DNA of 64,000 nt from CAZCFB01 sp964511535 (GTDB lineage: Bacteria > Myxococcota_A > Polyangia > GCA-2747355 > CAZCFB01), in assembly GCA_964511535.1 (NCBI GenBank), contig CAZEFW010000008.1, forward strand, positions 1-64,000, written 5' to 3'. This document shows, one piece after another, positions 51,721-58,663 of this stretch. Positions within the stretch are counted from its first letter, which is position 1; every line of letters starts with the position of its first letter. Under the pieces are notes generated by a model. It searched no databases. It had not been told where the DNA came from and was given only the letters and a program-made list of their open reading frames with translations. The position numbers and the translations under genes were made by a program.

Positions 51721-53271
51721 ATGGCCCGGGCAGGAATGAAGCGGATGGAGGCCGCCCTCACCGTCGCGTACATGGCAGCGGGGGGGCTCTGCTTCCTGTT
51801 GCTGACGCCGGTGGTCAACGACCTGCCCTTCGCCTGGCACCCGCTGCTGCTGCCCTTTGTCGACGGCGTGGAGACCAACCGAGCCGGCTACCTGCAGTCG
51901 CTGCAGTACGGCCTGCTGCTGCTGGGGCATCTGCTGCTGCTGGGCGTGCTGGTTCGCCGGGGCCAGCGGTCATGGGCCGCGGCGCTGCTGATGTACGGCG
52001 CGGTGGGCGCGGCGGGGGTGGGCCAGTTCCTGCCGTTCTGGCCGCGCTGGCTGGTGCTGTGCGCGGGCGCGGCGCTGATCTGGCGCCGGCGGCACGGCGC
52101 GGGCGCGCTGGTGCTGTGCGCGGGGTTGTTGGCGGAGGTGTGCCTGGTGGCCGCGCTGATCTGGGCCTACGGGCTGCACGTGGCCGGCGCACACCCGGCA
52201 GCGATGGTGGCCACCCTCGCCGGGGCCGCCATGCTGGCGCGGGTGTCCTGGCGCGGGGGCGCGCTGGCCGCGCTGCTGCCCGGGCTGGTGCTGGCCACGC
52301 TGGGTCTGGGGGAGGCGGCATTTGGCCCGGCCATCGGGCGCCACCACGACGACCCTCCGGCTGCGGCTCGCTGCCAGGGATTGCAGGTGGCCAGCCTGGT
52401 GCCGCTGGCTCGCGCCACCGGCCGGCCTGCCTGGGCGGTGCAGCAGCTGGGCGAGGCGATGATCGTGGGCGGCGTGGATTACATGGCGCGCCTTTCCCCG
52501 GCCGTGAAGGTGGACCGATGGCTCGACCTGCAGGGGGTGGAGCGGATCCAGGACCTGGCCGCCGCGCCGGGGGGGCACGAGGTGCTGGCCGCAGGTTCAC
52601 CGGCGGTGGTGAGCTGGGCCCCCGAGAGCGACCAGGCGCCGCGGTTCCTGATGCGCCATGACGACGGCGCGCGCAGGCTGGTGGAGTTCGGCTTCGTCGC
52701 CGGCGCCGGAGAGCAGGTGTTCGCGGCGGGGCTGCTCTACCCGCTGCTGCACAGGATCCCGGCCGGCGCCGCGCTCTACCTCGGGGAGCTCGAGGCCCAC
52801 GCGTTCGTGGGGGTCGGCCACACTGGCGGCGGCGCGACGCTCCACGTGTGGGACGTGGGCGGCGTCGGCACGCTGGACCCCCGCAGCGGGCGGGTGCTCG
52901 CGTATCGCCGCTACGGCCTGACCGACATGGCGGTGTCCGTCTCCTTCGGCCGCAACCGCCTGTACCGGGCCAGGGCCTACACCCGCGGGGTGGACGTGGT
53001 CCGCGCAGATACGCTGGCCATCGAGCGGCGCATCAGCACGCCCTTCGCGCCGCGCTTTCTGGCAGCATCCCCCGACGACCGGCTGCTGGCGGCCTCGGAT
53101 ATGCTCGGGGAGCACACGCACATCTACGACGTCATCACCGGGCGACAGCTTGCCCGCTACAGGGTGGGGCCGCGCCCCAGGGGCGTGGGATACTGGACCA
53201 CGCCGGACCGCTTCGTGGGCGTCTCCGGCTGCGGGTTTTACATCTTGCCTGCCGTAAAAAAGCCGCGCTGA
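51721..53271 (+). CDS. Membrane protein with C-terminal beta-propeller domain
   Basis: 516 residues. About six or seven hydrophobic helices in the first ~215 residues (FLLLTPVVNDLPFAWHP loop after TM1). The C-terminal ~300 residues read as propeller strands (LDPRSGRVLAYRRYGLTDMA, VVRADTLAIERRISTPF, HIYDVITGRQLARYRVG), a YVTN/WD-like extracytoplasmic sensor. No catalytic motif is seen. It heads a + strand run (TPR/PEGA lipoprotein, then the mevalonate operon) with spacings of 14 and 1 nt, so it could share the transcript. Confidence 0.7.
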   Translation: MARAGMKRMEAALTVAYMAAGGLCFLLLTPVVNDLPFAWHPLLLPFVDGVETNRAGYLQSLQYGLLLLGHLLLLGVLVRRGQRSWAAALLMYGAVGAAGVGQFLPFWPRWLVLCAGAALIWRRRHGAGALVLCAGLLAEVCLVAALIWAYGLHVAGAHPAAMVATLAGAAMLARVSWRGGALAALLPGLVLATLGLGEAAFGPAIGRHHDDPPAAARCQGLQVASLVPLARATGRPAWAVQQLGEAMIVGGVDYMARLSPAVKVDRWLDLQGVERIQDLAAAPGGHEVLAAGSPAVVSWAPESDQAPRFLMRHDDGARRLVEFGFVAGAGEQVFAAGLLYPLLHRIPAGAALYLGELEAHAFVGVGHTGGGATLHVWDVGGVGTLDPRSGRVLAYRRYGLTDMAVSVSFGRNRLYRARAYTRGVDVVRADTLAIERRISTPFAPRFLAASPDDRLLAASDMLGEHTHIYDVITGRQLARYRVGPRPRGVGYWTTPDRFVGVSGCGFYILPAVKKPR

Positions 53272-53273
53272 GT

Positions 53274-53279
53274 TACACT
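53274..53279 (+). promoter_or_regulatory. -10-like hexamer TACACT, 6 nt before ATG
   Basis: TACACT ends 6 nt before the ATG at 53286; no Shine-Dalgarno sequence. This may be the promoter of the five-gene mevalonate operon through the short upstream lipoprotein gene. Confidence 0.45.
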
Positions 53280-53285
53280 CCGCAG

Positions 53286-54479
53286 ATGCTCGAGAGGGTC
53301 GCCATACTGGCCACCGCCGCCGCCCTGGCGGGCTGCGCCACCACCGCGCCAGCCAGGAGCAAGGCGACGCCCGCGGCGGTGACGGTGGTGCCCTGGTCGG
53401 GGGCCGGTCCCACGGCCGCGGCCCTGGCCAGGCGCCCCCTGCTGCGGGTAAAGATCGAGCGGCCTGGACCGAAGCTCGCGAGCAAGAGCGGGGCTGACGA
53501 TCCAGCGGTCGCCCGGGTGGTCGAAGCCTCCGACGCTGCCACCGCTGCGCTGGAGCGCGCGCGCCAGCAGTACCGCAAGCTCGAGTTCCGCCAGGCCGTG
53601 GCAGCGCTGACCCGCGCGCGGGAATCCCTGGCGCGGGTGACCCACGCCGTGGAGCAGATCCGGCTCCTTCGAGAGCTGAGCCTGCAGATCGGCATCAACC
53701 ACCTGGCGCTCAAGGACCAGGCCGCCGCCATGGCCGCGCTCCAAGAGGCGGTGGCGCTGGGGCACGCGGGCCCGCCTGCGGGCAAATACCCGCCGGAGGT
53801 GGAGGCAGCCCTGGGGCGCGCCCGGGCCGAGCTGACGGCCGCCGCCCCGGGGACCATCAGCGTCACCACCCGACCGGCCGGCGCGAGGCTCCTCGTCGAC
53901 GGCAAGGAGCGAGGCCGCACGCCAGCCACGGTGCAGGTGCCGCCGGGCTTGCACCACCTGTACCTTGATCTGGAGCTGCACCAGCCGCGGGTGCTGCAGG
54001 TGCGAGCGGCCAGCGCCCGGGTGGAGCAGGCCGAGGTGTACCTGAAGCCGAGCGAGGGGGACGCGCTGCGCCGGCAGCTGCGCCACATGTACGATGACGG
54101 GGCCGCGCCCCCCGCAGGAGCGACGACGGGGCTGGCGAGGGTCTTCGGCCCCGGGCGAGCCCTGCTCACCGTGGACGGGGCAGGCGCCGGGCTCACGGCG
54201 ACGGCGGCGTGGACCGGCCCACAGCAGGCCAGCCATCGCTGCACGGCAAAGTCCCCTGCCGCCCTCGCGCGCTGTCTGGAGCCTCCCCTGTTCAAGCTGG
54301 GCGGCGGCGTGGGCCAGGCGCGCGCGGACCCGAAGCCCGCCGCCAGCTCCCCGCTCTACAAGCGCTGGTGGTTCTGGGCCGTGGTGGGCGGCGGCGCGGC
54401 CGCCCTGGCCGGCGGCGCGGTGGGGATCTACTACGGCACGCGGGGCGACCCCGGCACCGACGTTTACCTGGAGAAGTGA
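53286..54479 (+). CDS. TPR/PEGA lipoprotein with C-terminal membrane anchor
   Basis: 397 residues. Lipoprotein signal (RVAILATAAALAGC). TPR-like helices (~80-160: ARQQYRKLEFRQAVAALTRA), then a PEGA domain (~195-260: ISVTTRPAGARLLVDGKERG, TVQVPPGLHHLYLDLELH). The C-terminus repeats the anchor seen at 679-1614: YKRWWFWAVVGGG and one hydrophobic segment. Its stop is 1 nt before the UbiD-family gene, so it is almost certainly cotranscribed with the isoprenoid operon, yet nothing in it suggests isoprenoid chemistry. Confidence 0.78.
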   Translation: MLERVAILATAAALAGCATTAPARSKATPAAVTVVPWSGAGPTAAALARRPLLRVKIERPGPKLASKSGADDPAVARVVEASDAATAALERARQQYRKLEFRQAVAALTRARESLARVTHAVEQIRLLRELSLQIGINHLALKDQAAAMAALQEAVALGHAGPPAGKYPPEVEAALGRARAELTAAAPGTISVTTRPAGARLLVDGKERGRTPATVQVPPGLHHLYLDLELHQPRVLQVRAASARVEQAEVYLKPSEGDALRRQLRHMYDDGAAPPAGATTGLARVFGPGRALLTVDGAGAGLTATAAWTGPQQASHRCTAKSPAALARCLEPPLFKLGGGVGQARADPKPAASSPLYKRWWFWAVVGGGAAALAGGAVGIYYGTRGDPGTDVYLEK

Positions 54480-54480
54480 C

Positions 54481-55755
54481 ATGCAGCTCAGAGCGTTTTC
54501 CCGGCGCCTGGAGCAGGACGGCCGCCTGCTCCGGATTCAACGAGAGGTGGACCCGGTCCACGAGGCCGCCGCCCTGATCCGCGCCCTGCGGGGGCGCCCG
54601 GTGCTGCTGGAAAATGTGCGAGGGCAGCGCATGCCCGTGGCGTCGAACCTGTGCGCCAGCCGCGACCTGGTGTGCGCCGCCCTGGGCGTCCAGCGCAGCG
54701 ACCTGCTGGCCCACCTGGACCGCGCCGCGGCCGCGCCAGAGGAACCCGAGGTGGTGGACGCGTCAGCCTACCGCCAGCTGGAGGCTGACCTGACGGCGCT
54801 GCCGATCCTGACCCACTACGCCGAGGACGGCGGGCCGTACATCGCCTCCGGCATCGCGGTGGCGCGAGACGCGGAGCACGGCCTCAACGCCTCGTTCCAC
54901 CGCGCCATGGTGCGCGCGCCGGGGGAGCTGGTGTTCCGCATCGTCAAGCGCCACCTGCACCAGTTCATGGAGCGCGGCCTGACCGAGGTGGCGTTCTGCG
55001 TGGGTAACCCGATCCAGGTGTTGCTGGCGGCGGCCATGTCGGTGCCCCTGGGCCAGAGCGAGCTCGCCATCGCCAACGCCCTGGCCGAGACCCGGCTGGT
55101 GGAGCTCGCCGGCCACAGGGTGCCCGAGTCGGAGCTGGTGTTCATCTGCGAGCTGACCCGGGAGCAGGCCGACGAGGGGCCCTTTCTGGACCTCACCGGC
55201 ACCTTCGACATCGTGCGCCGCCAGCCGGTGTGGCGGGTACGGGAGATCCACGCCCGGCGCGACGCCCTGTACCACGCGCTGCTGCCCGGCGACCTGGAGC
55301 ACGAGCTGCTCATGGGCATGCCCCGGGAGCCCACCATCTTCAAGGCGGTGGCCGAGGTGTGCACCTGCCTGGACGTGCGCGTCACCCCGGGCGGCTGCTC
55401 CTGGCTGCACGGCGCGGTGCAGATCCGCAAGGAGCGCCCCGGCGACGGGCGCCGCGCCATCGAGGCGGCGTTCCACGGCCACGCATCCATGAAGCATGTG
55501 TTCGTGGTGGATGAAGACATCGACATCAGCGATCCGGCGCAGATGGAGTGGGCCATGGCCACGCGGTTTCAGGCCCACCGCGACCTGGTGGTGAGGGAGG
55601 GGGACAAGGGCTCCTCCCTCGACCCGTCGGCTGACCTGGCGACCAAGGCCACCACCAAGGTCGGCTTCGACCTGACGGTGCCCCACGGCGAGGACCGGCA
55701 AAGGTTCCGCCGCGTGCCGCCGCCGGTGGCCATCGACCTGGACGACTACCTGTGA
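54481..55755 (+). CDS. UbiD-family decarboxylase; probable trans-anhydromevalonate 5-phosphate decarboxylase
   Basis: 424 residues, the short length typical of the archaeal mevalonate-pathway UbiD group. prFMN/metal-binding blocks: YIASGIAVARDAEHGLNASFHR (Asn136, Arg141), RHLHQFMERG, and the acidic catalytic motif TREQADEGPFLDLTG (Glu228, Glu232). C-terminal KHVFVVDEDIDISDP and WAMATRFQAHRDLV are UbiD hallmarks. In context (aconitase X, UbiX, IPK) the likely reaction is decarboxylation of trans-anhydromevalonate 5-phosphate to isopentenyl phosphate with prenylated FMN. The alternative, an aromatic acid decarboxylase, fits the neighbours less well. The stop overlaps the next GTG (GTGA). Confidence 0.9.
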   Translation: MQLRAFSRRLEQDGRLLRIQREVDPVHEAAALIRALRGRPVLLENVRGQRMPVASNLCASRDLVCAALGVQRSDLLAHLDRAAAAPEEPEVVDASAYRQLEADLTALPILTHYAEDGGPYIASGIAVARDAEHGLNASFHRAMVRAPGELVFRIVKRHLHQFMERGLTEVAFCVGNPIQVLLAAAMSVPLGQSELAIANALAETRLVELAGHRVPESELVFICELTREQADEGPFLDLTGTFDIVRRQPVWRVREIHARRDALYHALLPGDLEHELLMGMPREPTIFKAVAEVCTCLDVRVTPGGCSWLHGAVQIRKERPGDGRRAIEAAFHGHASMKHVFVVDEDIDISDPAQMEWAMATRFQAHRDLVVREGDKGSSLDPSADLATKATTKVGFDLTVPHGEDRQRFRRVPPPVAIDLDDYL

Positions 55756-56948
55756 GCGACCTGGAGCTGACCGGGGCGCAGGAGGGGATGCTCCAGGGCG
55801 CCGAGGGCGAGGTGGTCCAGCGCCTGATGCGCCTGCTGGTGCGGCTGGGCCAGGTGTTCGGCGCGCGCCGGCTGGTCCCTGTCTCGTCCGTTCAGGTCTC
55901 GGGCGTGTCGTACAAGTCAATCGGCGAGCCGGGGCTGGCGTTCCTCGAGGACATGGCGGAGCGCGGCGCCCGGGTGCGGGTGCCCACCACGCTGAACCCG
56001 GCCGGTATGGACCTGGTGCGCTGGCGCGAGCTCGGCTTCCCCGAGGCGTTCGCCGCCAGGCAGCAGCGGATCATCGCGGCGTTCGAGCGCATGGAGATCG
56101 CGCCCACGGTCACCTGCACGCCCTACCTGGCGGGCAACCGACCGGCGCGGGGCGATCACATCGCCTGGGCCGAGAGCTCGGCGGTCTCCTTCGCAAACTC
56201 GGCCCTCGGCGCGCGCACCAACCGTGAAGGAGGGCCCGGGGCCCTTGCCGCGGCGGTCTGCGGCTGCACCCCCTGCTACGGGCTGCACCTGGACGAGGGG
56301 CGGCGGCCCACCGTCGTCCTGGACATCCAGGCCCCGCTCCGGACCCGGGCCGACTTCGGCGCGCTGGGCAACCATGTGGGGCGGCTGGTGCGCGATGGGA
56401 TTCCCTATTTCACCGGTATTTCAGACGCTTGCGAGGATGATCTCAAGGCGCTGGGCGCGGCCATGGCGGCCAGCGGCGCCGTGGCCCTGTACCACGTGGA
56501 GGGGATCACGCCCGAGGCCAGCGAGCACGAGGCCGGCGGCCTCGAGCGCCTCGCCGTGACCACGGAGCATCTGAGCGAGGCCCGCGCGCGCCTGGGCCAC
56601 CACGGCGACCCGGAGCTGCTGGTGTTCGGCTGCCCCCACGCCTCGCTGGACGAGGTGCGCGCCGTGGCGGACCTGGTGCGCGGGCGCACCCTGGCCCGGC
56701 GGCTGTGGGTCTGCACCTCCCGGGCGGTGCGCGAGGTGGCGGACCGCGCCGGCCTGGTGGCCGACCTCGAGGCTGCCGGGGCTCAGGTGGTGGCCGACAC
56801 CTGCATGGTGGTGGCGCCCATCGAGCAGATGGGCGTGGGCGCCACGGCCGTGGACTCGGGCAAGGCCGCCGCCTACCTGCCCGGCTTCTGCCAGCAACGG
56901 GTCACCTTCGGCGACCTGGAGCAGCTGGTGCGCGAGGCGCTGTCATGA
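55752..56948 (+). CDS. Aconitase X large subunit; probable phosphomevalonate dehydratase large subunit
   Basis: 398 residues from a GTG start. AcnX catalytic-domain motifs: VSGVSYKSIGEPGLAFLEDMA, TCTPYLAGNRPARGDH, AWAESSAVSFANSALGARTN, REGGPGALAAAVCG, FTGISD, VFGCPHASLDE and ADTCMVVAPIE. Cys122, Cys294 and Cys351 are candidate iron-sulfur ligands. In archaea the two-subunit form dehydrates mevalonate 5-phosphate to trans-anhydromevalonate 5-phosphate; other AcnX act on hydroxyproline-type or mevalonate-unrelated substrates, usually as fusions or with other neighbours. The separate small-subunit gene follows with a 4-nt ATGA overlap. Confidence 0.92.
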   Translation: MSDLELTGAQEGMLQGAEGEVVQRLMRLLVRLGQVFGARRLVPVSSVQVSGVSYKSIGEPGLAFLEDMAERGARVRVPTTLNPAGMDLVRWRELGFPEAFAARQQRIIAAFERMEIAPTVTCTPYLAGNRPARGDHIAWAESSAVSFANSALGARTNREGGPGALAAAVCGCTPCYGLHLDEGRRPTVVLDIQAPLRTRADFGALGNHVGRLVRDGIPYFTGISDACEDDLKALGAAMAASGAVALYHVEGITPEASEHEAGGLERLAVTTEHLSEARARLGHHGDPELLVFGCPHASLDEVRAVADLVRGRTLARRLWVCTSRAVREVADRAGLVADLEAAGAQVVADTCMVVAPIEQMGVGATAVDSGKAAAYLPGFCQQRVTFGDLEQLVREALS

Positions 56949-57334
56949 CCGGCCGCTCCGTCTCCCCCGGCAAAGCCCGGGCCAGGGCCCTGGTCTCCCG
57001 CGAGCCCATCGGCTTCTACGGCGGCGTGGACGCGGACACGGGGGTGGTCATCGACCGCGGCCACCCCCTGGAGGGCCGCTGCGTGGCCGGGCGGGTGCTG
57101 GTGTTCCCCTGCGGCAAGGGCTCCACCGTGGGCTCCTACGTGATCTACGGCCTGAGCAAAAACGGCGTGGCCCCGGCGGCCATCGTAAACGCCGAGACCG
57201 AGGCCATCGTGGCCACCGGCGCGATCCTGGCCGGCATCCCCTGCGTGGACGGCGTGGACCTGAGCGCCATCTCCGACGGCGACCTGCTGGAGGTGGACGC
57301 CGATTCTGGTACCGTTAGGCATGTCCAAACCTGA
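56945..57334 (+). CDS. Aconitase X small (swivel) subunit; probable phosphomevalonate dehydratase small subunit
   Basis: 129 residues. Swivel-domain motifs: EPIGFYGGVDADTGVVIDRGH, LEGRCVAGRVLVFPCGKGST (Ser60 in GKGST is the expected catalytic Ser), GSYVIYGLSKNG, PAAIVNAETEAIVATGAILAGIPCVDG. It pairs with the large subunit. It overlaps the large subunit by 4 nt and the ubiX start by 14 nt. Confidence 0.93.
   Translation: MTGRSVSPGKARARALVSREPIGFYGGVDADTGVVIDRGHPLEGRCVAGRVLVFPCGKGSTVGSYVIYGLSKNGVAPAAIVNAETEAIVATGAILAGIPCVDGVDLSAISDGDLLEVDADSGTVRHVQT
57310..57315 (+). promoter_or_regulatory. Internal -10-like TGGTACCGT, 5 nt before ubiX ATG
   Basis: TCTGGTACCGTTAGGC lies inside the last codons of the small-subunit gene and directly precedes the ubiX ATG at 57321. 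It matches the string before 51721. It could give ubiX and ipk an internal leaderless transcript, but the operon context makes this less certain. Confidence 0.35.
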
Positions 57335-57884
57335 GCGGATCATCGTCGGCGTCACCGGCGCGTCAGGCGCGGCCCTGGCCGAGCAGCTGCTGCGGGCCCT
57401 GGGGCGCACCGGGTGCGAGACCCACCTGGTCATCTCCGAGGCCGGGCGGCGAGTGGTGAAGCATGAGACGGGCCGCGGCGCGGCCGCGCTGGAGGACCTG
57501 GCCGACCATGTCCACGGCCCTGCTGACCTGTTCGCGCCCATCGCCTCGGGGTCGTTTCAGGCCAGCAGCATGATCGTGGTGCCCTGCTCCATGAAGACCC
57601 TGGCCGGCATCGCCAGCGGCTTCGCCGACGATCTGCTGCTGCGCGCCGCGGACGTCACCCTCAAGGAGCGACGGCGGCTGGTGCTGGTGGCCCGCGAGAC
57701 GCCCCTGTCGCTGATCCACATCGAGAACATGCGCCGGGTCACCCTGGCCGGCGCGGTGGTGCTGCCGCCGGTGCTCTCCATGTACACCGCGCCGACGAGC
57801 CTGCAGCAGGTGGTGGATCAGATCGTGGCCCGGGCGCTGGATCTGCTGGGCGTGCAGAGCGACCTGGGCCGGAGGTGGGGATGA
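57321..57884 (+). CDS. ubiX: Flavin prenyltransferase
   Basis: 187 residues. IIVGVTGASGAALAEQLLRAL (FMN-binding start), HLVISEAGRRVV, APIASGSFQASSMIVVPCSMKTLAGIA (the VPCSMKT core), RRLVLVARETPLSLIHIENM and MYTAPTSLQQVVDQIVARALDLLG. It makes prenylated FMN from FMN and dimethylallyl phosphate, the cofactor of UbiD enzymes. The dimethylallyl monophosphate could come from the IPK/isomerase activities of the same locus. The stop overlaps the ipk ATG (ATGA). Confidence 0.95.
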   Translation: MSKPERIIVGVTGASGAALAEQLLRALGRTGCETHLVISEAGRRVVKHETGRGAAALEDLADHVHGPADLFAPIASGSFQASSMIVVPCSMKTLAGIASGFADDLLLRAADVTLKERRRLVLVARETPLSLIHIENMRRVTLAGAVVLPPVLSMYTAPTSLQQVVDQIVARALDLLGVQSDLGRRWG

Positions 57885-58663
57885 GGGGGCTGCAGCTGGT
57901 CAAGCTGGGCGGGTCGCTGATCACCGACAAGTCCACGCCCTATACCGTGGAGCGGGAGACCCTCGACCGCCTGTGCGGCGAGGTGCACCAGGCGCGCCAG
58001 GAAGCAGGAGACCTGCCCCTGGTGCTGGCCCACGGCGCCGGCTCCTTCGGCCATGTCACGGCCGCGCGGTACGGCACGCACCGCGGCATCCAGGCGCCCG
58101 GAGACTGGCGCGGCTTCGCCGAGGTGAACCGGGACGCCGCCCGCCTCGACGGCATGGTCCACGAGGCGCTCACCCGGGCGGGCGCGGTGGCGGTGCCGCT
58201 GCAGCCGTCGGCCGCGTGCGTCACCCGGGGTGGCCGCATCTCGCGCTACGAGGTGGAGCCGGTGCGGCGGCTGCTGCAGGCGGGGGTGATCCCGCTGCTG
58301 TACGGCGACGCCGTCGTGGACCAGGAGCGAGGGTGCGCCATCGCCTCCACCGAGGAGATCCTGCGCCACCTGGCGGCCGAGCTCGCCCCGGAGCGGGTGC
58401 TCATGGTGGGCAAGGTGGACGGCGTGCTGGGTCAGGACGGCGAGCTGATCCGCGAGATCACGAGGGACAGCTTCGACCGGGTGCGCCGCGCGCTGCACCC
58501 CTCGGACGGGGTGGCTGACGTCACCGGCGGCATGCTGCAGAAGGTGCAGATGGCGCTGGCCTTTGGCGTGCCGGCAGAGATCATCAACGGCACCGTTCCG
58601 GGGCTTCTCCAGCGTGCGCTGTCTGGCGAGCGAGGGCTCGGCACGACTATAACGCCGGATTGA
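57881..58663 (+). CDS. ipk: Isopentenyl phosphate kinase
   Basis: 260 residues from the ATG overlapping the ubiX stop. Amino-acid-kinase fold with IPK signatures: VKLGGSLITDKSTPY (Lys8, Lys17), VLAHGAGSFGHVTA (His58, likely counterpart of the catalytic His), CVTRGGRISRYEVEP, IPLLYGDAVVDQ, RVLMVGKVDGVLGQDG, DVTGGMLQKVQMAL and AEIINGTVPG. The HGAGSFGH motif separates IPK from acetylglutamate, aspartate and UMP kinases. It converts isopentenyl phosphate plus ATP to IPP, the last step of the archaeal-type route. Its 3' end overlaps the convergent gene by 17 nt. Confidence 0.95.
   Translation: MRGLQLVKLGGSLITDKSTPYTVERETLDRLCGEVHQARQEAGDLPLVLAHGAGSFGHVTAARYGTHRGIQAPGDWRGFAEVNRDAARLDGMVHEALTRAGAVAVPLQPSAACVTRGGRISRYEVEPVRRLLQAGVIPLLYGDAVVDQERGCAIASTEEILRHLAAELAPERVLMVGKVDGVLGQDGELIREITRDSFDRVRRALHPSDGVADVTGGMLQKVQMALAFGVPAEIINGTVPGLLQRALSGERGLGTTITPD

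Noticed and set aside
54481..55755. UbiD gene as a ubiquinone or aromatic-acid decarboxylase
   Set aside because: It is shorter than typical 480-500 residue UbiD and sits in an operon with AcnX and IPK, which points to anhydromevalonate phosphate. Not fully excluded without an assay.
57881..58663. Kinase as glutamate 5-kinase, acetylglutamate kinase or UMP kinase
   Set aside because: The HGAGSFGH motif and DVTGGM block fit isopentenyl phosphate kinase, and no proline or arginine genes are nearby.
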